Below, in pieces: positions 47,775-56,309 of a stretch of 64,000 nucleotides of DNA (position 1 is the first letter of the stretch; each line of letters begins with the position of its first letter). A program made the translations under genes and the position numbers. The notes under the pieces were generated by a model. The model had not been told where the DNA came from and searched no databases. It saw only the letters and a program-made list of their open reading frames with translations. The DNA comes from Nocardia arthritidis. GTDB lineage: Bacteria; Actinomycetota; Actinomycetes; Mycobacteriales; Mycobacteriaceae. The stretch is from assembly GCF_011801145.1 (NCBI RefSeq), contig NZ_CP046172.1, positions 8,184,001 through 8,248,000 of the forward strand, read 5' to 3'.

Positions 47775-47954
47775 ATGGTGTGGGCGGTTCCGCGCACGGT
47801 GACCATCTTGAAAAAGAACGTGGAAATCCAGCCGCCGGAACCGACTGTCGAGGATCTGTTCATCGGCTACGCGCTGGCCGCGGCCTTCGGCACCGGCGGG
47901 CTACCGCTGACCGCCGTAATAGTCGGGCTGATGGATGCGGCACTGCCGGGGTAG
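47775..47954 (+). CDS. Putative small protein (59 residues)
   Basis: ATG at 47775 opens a 59-codon frame with the strong third-position GC bias of real genes in this genome. It starts MVWAVPRTVTILKKNVE, has PPEPTVEDLFIGYALAA and ends in a hydrophobic segment with LPLTAVIVGLMDAALPG that could be one membrane helix. The ribosome binding site is weak. No family is recognised. The same frame continues open for 55 codons after the TAG stop. Confidence 0.4.
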   Translation: MVWAVPRTVTILKKNVEIQPPEPTVEDLFIGYALAAAFGTGGLPLTAVIVGLMDAALPG

Positions 47955-48245
47955 TGCTCCCTTCTGGTTTTCTTGCTGAGTGACGCCGTTAGACATGCGG
48001 TTGGAGCACGAATATATCTGGTAGACAAGGGTATTGGGTATCTGAGGGCTGCTGCCGAGACCAGGTTGGTGTTGGAAGGCAAGTGCTTTCGCGCGGCCCT
48101 TACAGGCACGCTGACCTCATGACCGGTAAAAGACCGGTCGACGAGGCGGACCACACCGGGTCTCCGAGGATGACTCGAGGATCAGCCTCCGCCCCTGGAA
48201 TCGGCCGTTTGCCTGTGGCACAAGGCGATTGAGGATTGCGGGATT
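47955..48245. other. Intergenic region of atypical composition
   Basis: These 291 nt are less biased in codon usage than the surroundings. The plus strand carries an open run in frame with the preceding 59-codon ORF (…ARIYLVDKGIGYLRAAAETR…) ending at a TGA near 48121. A GGCGGA/TCCGCC inverted pair with an inner CGAG/CTCG hairpin lies around 48142-48190. I identify no RNA gene or mobile element. Confidence 0.35.
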
Positions 48246-49079
48246 TCAGCCCGATAGACGGGTCACGGCCAGTGAGATCCGTTCGCCGACAGGGATGTGT
48301 GTTGCGTCGGAACGGTTACGGGCGGCGGCGATGAATTGGTCTCGTAGCCGGTTCAGGCTGGAGTGGTCGAGCAGTTGTGTTTCGTAGTACCCCTGCGCGG
48401 CCAACTCCCACACCTGCTCGGCGGTACCGGCGGGGCCGAAAGTGATGGATTCCCAATGGACAGGGGCGAATCCGGCGGGGGTCACGAGGCTGTCGAGCCC
48501 GTCGCGGGTGCGGGCGTGGCGACCACCGACCACTGGCATGCGACGCTCGACCTGAATCTGCGCGAAGTAGGGGCGCGCCAGCGAAAGAAACAGCTCATAC
48601 CCGCTGTCGGGTGCCGGAGGCGCCCCGACAACGAGCACGAGGACCCCACCGGGATGTAGCACGCGGGCGATCTCGGCGACGACCTGATCCGGGTCGGCCA
48701 TCAGCATGAATGCCATGTGGGAGACGACCGCGTCGAACGAGTCGTCTGGGAACGGGAGCTCCTGGGCGCGCCCGACCCGCAGGTCGGCATCGGCCAGTTC
48801 GGGCCGTGCCCGGGCGCGAGCTATGTGCTTGTCGGACAGGTCGATACCCGCCAGCCCGCTGATCCCGGTATGGGCCAGGATCGAAAGAAGTGCGCCATCA
48901 CCGCATCCCAGGTCCAAGACCCGCCCAGCACCGAGGACATGTTCGGCGACAAGATCGTAACTACTGCGTCCGTCGCCCAAACGGTGCTCGAGAAAGAATT
49001 GCGATGCCGCATTAGGGATCTCATCGTGTACCGCCCGAAGGAACGCTTCCGCCGCAGCGGCGTTATCGCCAGAGCTCAT
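48246..49079 (-). CDS. Class I SAM-dependent methyltransferase
   Basis: A 277-residue methyltransferase with the SAM-binding motif I VLDLGCGDGALLSIL (about residues 54-68), acidic loop GIDLSD, motif AQELPFPDDSFDAVVSHMAFMLM and the post-motif EIARVLHPGGVLVLV. It resembles UbiE/Tam-type small-molecule methyltransferases. The acceptor is unknown. It lies downstream of the DUF222 gene on the same strand, 128 nt apart. Confidence 0.9.
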   Translation of the reverse strand: MSSGDNAAAAEAFLRAVHDEIPNAASQFFLEHRLGDGRSSYDLVAEHVLGAGRVLDLGCGDGALLSILAHTGISGLAGIDLSDKHIARARARPELADADLRVGRAQELPFPDDSFDAVVSHMAFMLMADPDQVVAEIARVLHPGGVLVLVVGAPPAPDSGYELFLSLARPYFAQIQVERRMPVVGGRHARTRDGLDSLVTPAGFAPVHWESITFGPAGTAEQVWELAAQGYYETQLLDHSSLNRLRDQFIAAARNRSDATHIPVGERISLAVTRLSG

Positions 49080-49207
49080 CCAGCCAACCTAACGGCGTCC
49101 GACCGGGTTGCCGAGCGAATTGAACCTGGCCAGCGGGGCGCGTGGAGATTTCGATCTTCATCGCTGGGATCAGCGGCTGCGACGGTTCGGCACCGGTGAC
49201 CAGTGGA

Positions 49208-50776
49208 TCAGCTTGTGCTGTGAGTTGATCGGAGTGTTGCGAGTTCGCGGTTGGCCGCGATACGGCTGCGGTGGTTGAGTTGGTGGAAGCAGTGTTGGAT
49301 TCGGGTGAGGTAGAGGGCTCGGGTGGCCGGATCCAGTGGGGTGTGGGGGGATTCGGGTGTGGGGGTGGGTGGGGCATGGTGATGTGCCTCGGCGAGGAGT
49401 TCGTCGGGGTGGTGGCGGTGGTTCACGTGTGGTGTGCGACCGGGGTCGACGTGTGGGGGCGCTATCCAGGCTGCGCGACCGGGATATGGGGAACCGTGCT
49501 GCTGGACAATGGTTTTCCAGCCGCCGGGTCCGTCGTGGATGCGGGCGTGGCAGGCGTCGCATGCGAGGGTGAGGTTTTCTAGATCTGTGGGGCCGCCCTT
49601 GGCCCAGTCGGTGAGGTGATGGACGGCGGTGAGGGTGGCGGGGGCGTCGCAGCCGGGGCGGGTGCAGCCGCGGGCACCCGCGATCAGGGCCAGCCTCTGG
49701 TAGCGGTTGGCGAGGCGGCGTTGCCGCCCGAGGTGTAGTGGGAGACCGTGGTGGTCGAAGACAGCCAGGTACTGGTGGGCGTTTTCGGCCATCCGCAACG
49801 CATCCTGGATCGGGACCAGCCCACCGGAGGCGGTAGTGGCGACACCGGAAGCGTTTTCGACATCGGCGAGGGTCATCGTGACGATGGCGGTGACCGGCAG
49901 CCCGCGGTGTTCGCCCAATACTCCGGAGGACAGTGCGTGTTTCAGTACCGCGGCCAACGCGTCATGGTTGCGTTGGGCGGCGGTTCGGGTGTCACGCGCG
50001 GCGGCGGCAACCAACTGCGCGCGGTCGACGTGCTCGCAATCACCGGTCGGGCTGTCTGGATCATCCGGATTGTTCATCCCGGGACGTGCCCATTTTGCCA
50101 GAACCGGATCCAGCAGCGCGCGAGCGACCGGGTCGAGTTCGCCACCGAACGGTGACATCAGATCCGCGCGCTGCCGCCCAATGCTGAAGCCGCGGCGGCG
50201 TTTCCGGTCACGGTCGCCGGTGAGGGTGCCGTCGGGGTCGAGGTGGGCCAGGATCTGTAGTCCGGCTTTGTCGATGTCTTCCGGGGGTGCGCTGCGCGCT
50301 AGGCATGCCAGGATCTGTTCGGCTTGTTCACGGTCGGCCGGTTCGACCGCCGCGGGTACTCGGTCCATGATCGTGTTGATCCGGCGGGCGTGCTCGATGG
50401 AGATCGCACCCTCGGCTTGGGCGTGTGCGGTGTGTGGCAGCACCGGCGGGCGGGTCGCGCCGTCGATGCCGTGCCAGGAACCCAATGCTTTGGCCGCGGT
50501 GGTGCGTTGCACGGCTTCGGTTTTCGACAACCGCAGAGTGTCGATGAGGAACTGGCGGACCGATCCGACGCCGTGGTCTTCCGGGATGGCGCGTTCGCCG
50601 ACCTGTACCAGCATCCGGTGCGTCAGCGACGCCAGTGCGCGGGTGCGTGATTCGACCCGCCGCAGCAGGTCCACGATCGCGTCATCGGATACCAGATCGA
50701 GGTCGATTTCGGACAGACCGGCGACCGCCTCCTCAAAGGCGGTGAGTTGCCGATCAAGCTCAACGTCCGAACTCAT
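49208..50776 (-). CDS. DUF222 / HNH endonuclease domain protein (13E12-repeat type)
   Basis: A 522-residue protein. It has an N-terminal DUF222 helical domain (LRRVESRTRALASLTHRMLVQVGER, then SIEHARRINTIMDRVP) and a C-terminal HNH nuclease motif (CTRPGCDAP, AVHHLTDWAKGGPTDLENLTLACDACHARIHDG). A Pro/His-rich tail follows. These genes are multicopy in Mycobacteriales (13E12 REP family), and their biological role is unknown. TATGAT at -12 to -7 suggests a leaderless mRNA from ATG 50776. Confidence 0.93.
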   Translation of the reverse strand: MSSDVELDRQLTAFEEAVAGLSEIDLDLVSDDAIVDLLRRVESRTRALASLTHRMLVQVGERAIPEDHGVGSVRQFLIDTLRLSKTEAVQRTTAAKALGSWHGIDGATRPPVLPHTAHAQAEGAISIEHARRINTIMDRVPAAVEPADREQAEQILACLARSAPPEDIDKAGLQILAHLDPDGTLTGDRDRKRRRGFSIGRQRADLMSPFGGELDPVARALLDPVLAKWARPGMNNPDDPDSPTGDCEHVDRAQLVAAAARDTRTAAQRNHDALAAVLKHALSSGVLGEHRGLPVTAIVTMTLADVENASGVATTASGGLVPIQDALRMAENAHQYLAVFDHHGLPLHLGRQRRLANRYQRLALIAGARGCTRPGCDAPATLTAVHHLTDWAKGGPTDLENLTLACDACHARIHDGPGGWKTIVQQHGSPYPGRAAWIAPPHVDPGRTPHVNHRHHPDELLAEAHHHAPPTPTPESPHTPLDPATRALYLTRIQHCFHQLNHRSRIAANRELATLRSTHSTS

Positions 50777-50898
50777 ATTCGAATCATACCCGAAAATACC
50801 TATGTAACAAGCATTTTCGTAAGCCTAGAAGCTATCAAGCGACCAGTTGCCAGCACTCGGAAACCGCGCCAACCAACACAGTCAATTTCAGCTGGAAA

Positions 50899-51711
50899 CT
50901 AGTCCACGAATGCCCGATGCAACTCCGACAGCGGCGGTACATCGGCGACGAATCCGAATCGACCCGCGCGCATCTCTGCGGCCGCGTCGGTGAAGGCGCG
51001 CAGGGCGATTCGGGAAAGCGCGCCGCCGATGCTGATGCGCCGGACTCCGATCTCGCGTAATTGATCCAGCGTGATCGACGGATCGGCGAAGCCCATCACC
51101 ACGTTCACCGGTTTGCGCACCGAGGAGACCACCGCGCGCATTTGGTCGAGGGTGCGCAGGCCCGGTGCGTACAGCGCATCGGCCCCGGCCTCCTCGAAGG
51201 CTTGCAGGCGCCGGATGGTGTCGTCCAGATCGTCTATGCCGTACAGCAGATTTTCGGCTCTTGCGGTGAATACCAACGGATTCGGCAACGCTCGCACGGT
51301 TTCCACGGCCGCGCGAACCCGGTCGACGGCCAGCGCGAAATCATAGATCGGATTTCGGCTGTCACCGGTGTAGTCCTCGATGGACGCGCCGGCCGCACCC
51401 GCGTCGGCGGCCAGCTCGATGGAGCGGGCCGCGGCGACGGGGTCGTCGGCGAATCCGTTCTCCAGGTCGACGTTCACGGGAAGCGGTGTGGCCGAGTCCA
51501 TTTCGCGACAGTTGCGCAGAATCTCGGGCAGCGTCGCCCGGGTGCGGCCGAGGACGTTCGCCACGCCGAGGCTGGTGGTGGCCAGTGCCTCGAACCCGAG
51601 CGCGGCCAACAGGCGGGCCGTTCCGGCATCCCACGGATTCGGCAGCAGCAGCGGTTCCGGCCGCTCGTGCAAGGCCCGGAAACGCGCGATCTTCGTCGCC
51701 TGATCAGTCAT
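50899..51711 (-). CDS. Isocitrate lyase/PEP mutase superfamily enzyme
   Basis: A 270-residue TIM-barrel enzyme of the PEP mutase/ICL family. It has LLLPNPWDAGTARLLAALGFEALATTS, the metal-binding VDLENGFADDP, IEDYTG and FTARAENLLYG. The family includes 2-methylisocitrate lyase, oxaloacetate hydrolase and phosphonopyruvate hydrolase. The missing KKCGH motif argues against true isocitrate lyase. It is divergent from a LysR regulator that probably controls it. Confidence 0.9.
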   Translation of the reverse strand: MTDQATKIARFRALHERPEPLLLPNPWDAGTARLLAALGFEALATTSLGVANVLGRTRATLPEILRNCREMDSATPLPVNVDLENGFADDPVAAARSIELAADAGAAGASIEDYTGDSRNPIYDFALAVDRVRAAVETVRALPNPLVFTARAENLLYGIDDLDDTIRRLQAFEEAGADALYAPGLRTLDQMRAVVSSVRKPVNVVMGFADPSITLDQLREIGVRRISIGGALSRIALRAFTDAAAEMRAGRFGFVADVPPLSELHRAFVD

Positions 51712-51769
51712 ACGTTCACTCTGCGCGCCGACTCGTCATCATTCAAATGCATATTTCTTAGCCTTATAC

Positions 51770-51784
51770 ATCAGGAATACTGAT
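51770..51784. promoter_or_regulatory. Palindrome in the LysR/PEP-mutase divergent promoter
   Basis: ATCAGGAATACTGAT is a perfect 5-bp-arm inverted repeat just before the LysR start, in a 76-nt AT-rich gap that also holds AAATGCATATTT. LysR proteins bind such dyads and usually repress themselves. Confidence 0.45.
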
Positions 51785-51787
51785 GGA

Positions 51788-52693
51788 ATGACCTTCGAGG
51801 AGATCGAGGCCTTCATCTGCATCGCGGAGGCGGGCGGATTCACCGAGGCGTCGCGGCGACTGCATCGCTCGCAGCCCGCGATCAGCCGCCGGATCCACGA
51901 ATTGGAGCGCGGCCTCGATACGAAACTGTTCGAACGGGTCGGCCGCCGCATGCGACTGACCGATTCCGGACGCGCACTGCTGCCGTACGCGGAGGCCGCG
52001 CTGGCCGCGCTTCGCGATGGCGAACAGGCCGTGCGAGACCGGGCCGGAACCCTCCCGCTCACCTTGCGGCTGGCCATCGTCGGCACGCTCGCCGATTCGC
52101 ACATCGGCGACGCGCTACGCGAATTCACCTCGCGCACAGCGGATGTCACGATCGATCTGCGCACGGCGACCAGCCGTGAGGTGAGCGCGCTGGTCCGCGG
52201 CGGCACCGCCGACCTCGGCCTGCGCTATCACCCGGACACCGACCCGAAACTGGAATCGATCCCGCTCGGCGCGGAGCGGCTCTACCTGGTGGTACCGGCC
52301 GACCATCCGATCACCGCCGACCGGCTGCCGGACCTGCGGCCGCTGCGGGACGCCACCTGGCTCGGCTTCCCCGCCGAGCGCGGCGGCACCGGCTCGTTCC
52401 GCGGTCTGCTGGAAGGTCAGCTGGCGGCGGCGGGCATCACCGATCCATCGATCACCACCGTCGACAGCCTGACCGCCCAGAAGCGGTTGATCGAGGCCGG
52501 GCTCGGCGTCGCGCTCATGCCGTTGGCCAACATTCGCGAGGAACTGCGGATCGGCAGCCTCCGCGTGATCGATGTCCCGGCGCTGAAGGCCGAAATCCCG
52601 GTCGTCGCCGTGCGCCGCGCGGGCGGCCATCCCGGCCGTGCCGCAACAGAATTCCTCGCCATCCTGACCGCGGGCGCCCCGAATCCGCACTGA
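51788..52693 (+). CDS. LysR-family transcriptional regulator
   Basis: A 301-residue LysR protein with the N-terminal HTH (EEIEAFICIAEAGGFTEASRRLHRSQPAISRRIHELERGL, residues 4-45) and an effector-binding domain (LRLAIVGTLADSHIGDALREF, LYLVVPADHPI, GLGVALMPLANI). It is divergent from the PEP-mutase-like gene, its presumed target. The alpha/beta hydrolase follows on the same strand. Confidence 0.93.
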   Translation: MTFEEIEAFICIAEAGGFTEASRRLHRSQPAISRRIHELERGLDTKLFERVGRRMRLTDSGRALLPYAEAALAALRDGEQAVRDRAGTLPLTLRLAIVGTLADSHIGDALREFTSRTADVTIDLRTATSREVSALVRGGTADLGLRYHPDTDPKLESIPLGAERLYLVVPADHPITADRLPDLRPLRDATWLGFPAERGGTGSFRGLLEGQLAAAGITDPSITTVDSLTAQKRLIEAGLGVALMPLANIREELRIGSLRVIDVPALKAEIPVVAVRRAGGHPGRAATEFLAILTAGAPNPH

Positions 52694-52747
52694 ACCATGA
52701 CGTTCCGCGCAAGCGGTACGCAAGAGCCCGGGCGCAGCATGGATTTC

Positions 52748-53554
52748 ATGGGTGAATACGTAATTGCCGGTGGTGTCAACACGTACTACGAGGTGTACGG
52801 CGACGGGGAGCCGCTCGTGCTGCTACACGGCGGCGGCGCGAACGCGCTCAGCTGGTTGGCGCAGATTCCGGAGTTGGCCAAGCACTTCCGGGTCTATGTG
52901 CCCGAACGGCGCGGGCACGGGCATACCGCCGATGTCGACGGCCCGATCAGCTTCCAGATCATGGCCGAGGACACCGCGGCCTTCCTCGAAACGCTGGAAA
53001 TCGGTCCCGCGCACCTGGTCGGCTGGAGCGATGGCGGGATCGTCGCGGTACTGGTCGCCATGCGACGGCCCGACCTGGTGCGCAAGTTGGTCGCCATCGG
53101 CGTCTATGTCAACCGCGATGGCGAAACCCCGGCCTGCCACCAACTTTTCGAAGAACCCGTCAGCGCGCGGATGGGCGAGATCGTCCGCGGGAGTTATACG
53201 GAGGCACCGGACGGCCCCGATCATTTCCCGGTGATCTACGAGAAGCTGCTGCGGATGTGGCGGGAGGAGCCCAATATCGCCATCTGCGATCTCGCCGCGA
53301 TCCAGGCGCCGACCCTGCTCATGCAGGGCGATGACGACGGGGTGACGGTCGAGCACAGCCTCGCCATGGCCAGGGCCATACCCGACTCCCAGCTCGCCGT
53401 CGTCCCCGGCGCATCGCACGGCGTTCCCATGGAGAAGCCCGAGCTGGTGAATCGGATGATCCTCGACTTCCTCGCTGGGAACCAGCCGAGAAAGGTGTTC
53501 GCCCTGCGTGATTCGCTTCCGGAGTACCTACGGGATCCCGCGGCGTCCGCCTGA
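52748..53554 (+). CDS. Alpha/beta fold hydrolase
   Basis: A 268-residue hydrolase. It has the oxyanion segment LVLLHGGGANALSWL, the nucleophile elbow AHLVGWSDGGIVA (Ser about 102), MQGDDDGVT for the acid and GASHGVPMEKP with the catalytic His. The substrate is unknown. The frame starts at 52697, but ATG at 52748 begins the usual GEYVIAGGVNTYYEVYG family N-terminus. No good ribosome binding site resolves this. Its stop abuts the convergent TetR stop in TGATCA. Confidence 0.88.
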   Translation: MGEYVIAGGVNTYYEVYGDGEPLVLLHGGGANALSWLAQIPELAKHFRVYVPERRGHGHTADVDGPISFQIMAEDTAAFLETLEIGPAHLVGWSDGGIVAVLVAMRRPDLVRKLVAIGVYVNRDGETPACHQLFEEPVSARMGEIVRGSYTEAPDGPDHFPVIYEKLLRMWREEPNIAICDLAAIQAPTLLMQGDDDGVTVEHSLAMARAIPDSQLAVVPGASHGVPMEKPELVNRMILDFLAGNQPRKVFALRDSLPEYLRDPAASA

Positions 53555-54196
53555 TCAGTCCGGGGCGCGGCCCGGGATGTCGACGCCGCGCTGTAGGACG
53601 CCGAAGGCCTCGTCGAGAGCGCGTTGCAGGGTGGCGGGGGTGTGGTCGGCGGTCTGGATCCAGCGTTCGACGCCGACTCGGACGGCGACGAGGAAGGTGG
53701 CGGCCAGCAGTTGGGGCGCGAGATCGGCGGCGGGCAGTCCGGTGCGGGCGGCGATCCGCTCGGCGAGCACCCGCTGCCGCTGCGCCTGTCCGGCGGAATC
53801 CGCGCCGCGGACAGTGGGATTGGCCGCCATGATCCGATTCGCTTGCCGGGCCGCCTCGGCCATCCTGGCGCGTTCGGCGGCCGCGGTGGGGTCGAGTAGG
53901 TAATCGCGCATGGCGCGGCGCATGGCGGTCAGCGCGGATTCGTCGAGCGGACGGCGCGCGAAATAGTCGAGTGCGCCGCCGAACAGCGACGACTGGTAGG
54001 CGAAGACGATGTGTTCCTTGGACGGGAAGTGCCGGTGAAAGGTCCGGCGTGACACACCGACCGCGTCGGCGATCTGCTGCACGGTGGTCTGTTCGAAGCC
54101 CTGCTGCTCGAACATCCGCAGGCCGGTGATCATGAGCTCCGCCCGCAGCAGCTCCTTTTTACGGCTGCGCGCGGGCAGGGTCTCGTCCGGCTTCAT
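53555..54196 (-). CDS. TetR-family transcriptional regulator
   Basis: A 213-residue TetR protein with HTH at about residues 15-62 (ELMITGLRMFEQQGFEQTTVQQIADAVGVSRRTFHRHFPSKEHIV) and a helical ligand domain. The upstream region holds repeated GTGTCTCT elements with dyad symmetry that are good operator candidates. No MFS or oxidoreductase gene adjoins it. The divergent small gene at 54428 and the convergent hydrolase are possible targets. Confidence 0.9.
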   Translation of the reverse strand: MKPDETLPARSRKKELLRAELMITGLRMFEQQGFEQTTVQQIADAVGVSRRTFHRHFPSKEHIVFAYQSSLFGGALDYFARRPLDESALTAMRRAMRDYLLDPTAAAERARMAEAARQANRIMAANPTVRGADSAGQAQRQRVLAERIAARTGLPAADLAPQLLAATFLVAVRVGVERWIQTADHTPATLQRALDEAFGVLQRGVDIPGRAPD

Positions 54197-54264
54197 TTGG
54201 TCCGGTTCCTCTCGACGGGCTCGGCTGCGGATCTTGCCAACCGGGGGCGCTTGGATGCTATCTT

Positions 54265-54311
54265 GTGTCTCTCGGTGACACTATATGGGCAGTATGTGTC
54301 TCTGAGAGTCA
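54265..54311. promoter_or_regulatory. Repeated GTGTCTCT operator-like elements upstream of TetR
   Basis: GTGTC and GACAC arms (54265-54281, 7-nt spacer) and a second GTGTCTCTGAGAGTCA dyad (54296-54311) repeat the GTGTCTCT word 31 nt apart, flanking ACTATATGG. Two similar sites about three helical turns apart fit TetR dimers covering a promoter. Confidence 0.45.
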
Positions 54312-54427
54312 TTAGAGGGAAGTGACCGAGCCGGGCAGCGCTCGATGGAATGGCGAATGATGGTGCGCACGTTCCGGATTCAGCCGACCCGCGCCCCGGA
54401 ACGGTCGATACCGGAGGTGATCGCACC

Positions 54428-54916
54428 ATGCGCGTTCAGCGGATCGCGCGTTCCGCCGTCATCGCGACGCTGGCCTCCGCCACCGTCATGACCTGGACAA
54501 TGGCCGACCGGCGGGTCGACGGCCAGGCCATGCACTGGCGGCTGTGTACCGCGGGCTCGTGCGCGACGGCGGTACAGCTACCCGCATCGCGGCCGCTGGG
54601 CGCGCACCCACCGGTGCGCGGTCCGCAGGTACCGGGACGCACCGATCGAGCGCTGCCGCGCTGCGTACCGCCGCACCCCGGGCCGCGGACCGGGCAGGCC
54701 CGGTCGCGGACGACGCCGTCGCCGGTGGCCCGGCGCTGCGCCTTCACCGCCGCGCTCGCCCGATCGAACTCGGCCAGGGCGGCGGATCCGCCACAGCGGA
54801 CCCGCGCCGACGATGGAGTGCGCATCGAAACCGTTGGCGGACAACACTGCCCGGCCGACCGGACCCCGGACAACACGGCCAATTCACTTCCGGCTATCCG
54901 CATCTGCCCGCGATGA
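54428..54916 (+). CDS. Putative small exported or membrane-anchored protein
   Basis: ATG at 54428 is preceded by GGAGGTGATC, an almost perfect complement of the 16S 3' end. The 162-codon frame starts MRVQRIARSAVIATLASATV, a likely signal or anchor segment, and has a Pro/Arg-rich body with five to six Cys. Codon bias is clear only near the start, and overlapping frames are also open, so the real end could differ or the gene could be degraded. No family is recognised. Confidence 0.42.
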   Translation: MRVQRIARSAVIATLASATVMTWTMADRRVDGQAMHWRLCTAGSCATAVQLPASRPLGAHPPVRGPQVPGRTDRALPRCVPPHPGPRTGQARSRTTPSPVARRCAFTAALARSNSARAADPPQRTRADDGVRIETVGGQHCPADRTPDNTANSLPAIRICPR

Positions 54917-54938
54917 GATCCTTTGCCCGGCAGGGCAA

Positions 54939-56201
54939 TCACCGCGACCCGATGAACCGCAGCCCGGACATCGTGCCGAGCACGACGGCCGAACCCGATA
55001 GCGCCGGGGTGGCGAAATGCGGTAGCGGACCGGTGCTGTCCTGCTCGATCACCCGCCCGGTCGCCGGATCGAGTGCGTAGAGGGTGCCGGAATGCCAGTC
55101 GGCGGCCCAGATTCGATTCCCGTCGACAACCGGGGAACCGGTCGCGGCCACCGTGGCGCGCCAGAGCACCGCGGCCGTACCGTCGGTGGCGATGCGCACC
55201 GCCGTAATGCCGTTGGTGCAGGGCAAATAGATCACATCGGCGGCGACCGCGGCGGCGCCGAAGGCCCGGCAGTTGGTGAATGCCGGTGCACGAGTGGATA
55301 TTTCGCCTAGTTGATGGGCGTCGAGCACGTAACCGTTGCCCGCCTTGCCCGCGATCACGATATGTTCGCCGACCAGTGCCGGATTCATCGAACCGAGATC
55401 CTTGTCGGCGGCATTGTCCTGCGCCCAGGTCGCCGGGGCGAAGAAATCGGCCCGGCGCAGATCCGCCGTCAGCGCGATCACCGAATCCGTTCCGTCATAA
55501 GCGGTTCCGGGCCCGGCATCACCGTTGCCGACCGAGTAGTACAGCCGGTCGTTCGCGATGACCGGTGGGCCGGGAGCCCAGATACCGCCACGGCCGCCGG
55601 ACGACGCGCGATACCAGGTGACGGCGTTATTCGAAACATCCACAGCCGCAACGGCTCCGGTGTATTCGCCGCAGTCGCCGAAATTACCGCCGAATGCGGC
55701 GTACACGCGACCGTTCCAGAAGGCGAGCGCCGGACGTTGCAGATATGCGGCGCGATCACCGAACGGCGGATCGACCGGAACCCGGTCGACCACCGCGCCG
55801 GAATCGGCGTCGAGGGCGTACAGCACATGGTGGGCGTCGGCGGTTTCGGCGACCGCGTACAGCCGGTGGGTCACCGCGTCGTAGGCGGGCTGCCCGGTGA
55901 TCCCCTCCGGATCGATATCGCCGCACGGCAGCTTCGACCGCGATATCGGCTCGGTGAGATGGGCGCGCCAACGCACGGTCGAACCGGTCACGGCGTAGAC
56001 CGAATTACGTTCTGTCGCAGCGAAAATCGTGTCCCCGGCCACCATCGGCCGACCGTAGACGGCCCCGTCGAGGGTTACGGTGTCACCGCCCGAGGGAGGA
56101 GGCGTCGTCTTCTCGGTCGGCGAATCGCCACCGCAGGCCGTCGCGTAAACCAGCACACACGTCAACGCGGCGCCGAGCAGACCGTTGCGTCGAGTTCGCA
56201 T
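54939..56201 (-). CDS. PQQ-like beta-propeller lipoprotein
   Basis: A 420-residue exported protein. It has a lipoprotein-type signal (MRTRRNGLLGAALTCVLVY then ATACGG with the likely lipidated Cys), a low-complexity linker and repeated propeller blades such as AVYGRPMVAGDTIFAATE, VYAAFGGNFGDCGEYTGAVAAVDV and GSPVVDGNRIWAADWHSGTLYALDPATGRVI. PQQ-enzyme active-site residues are not evident. ATG at 56201 gives a proper signal peptide, but GGAGG is only 1 nt away, so an upstream ATG at 56231 remains possible. Confidence 0.85.
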   Translation of the reverse strand: MRTRRNGLLGAALTCVLVYATACGGDSPTEKTTPPPSGGDTVTLDGAVYGRPMVAGDTIFAATERNSVYAVTGSTVRWRAHLTEPISRSKLPCGDIDPEGITGQPAYDAVTHRLYAVAETADAHHVLYALDADSGAVVDRVPVDPPFGDRAAYLQRPALAFWNGRVYAAFGGNFGDCGEYTGAVAAVDVSNNAVTWYRASSGGRGGIWAPGPPVIANDRLYYSVGNGDAGPGTAYDGTDSVIALTADLRRADFFAPATWAQDNAADKDLGSMNPALVGEHIVIAGKAGNGYVLDAHQLGEISTRAPAFTNCRAFGAAAVAADVIYLPCTNGITAVRIATDGTAAVLWRATVAATGSPVVDGNRIWAADWHSGTLYALDPATGRVIEQDSTGPLPHFATPALSGSAVVLGTMSGLRFIGSR

Positions 56202-56309
56202 TCCTCCAGTGTGCTTTCGGCCCACGAGCATCGCGACCTGCGGCGCACCACCGGCCGCTGCCCACCTCGGCGCCGAAGACGCGACCGGCGGTCGACGAGG
56301 TGACCGCGG

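Noticed and set aside
48130..48200. Possible tRNA-like folding around GGCGGA…TCCGCC
   Set aside because: There is no T-loop consensus GTTCRA and no proper anticodon arm, so it is not a tRNA.
49208..50776. DUF222/HNH protein as a homing endonuclease or mobile element
   Set aside because: There are no flanking repeats, intron or interrupted gene. The family is a normal multicopy chromosomal one in Mycobacteriales.
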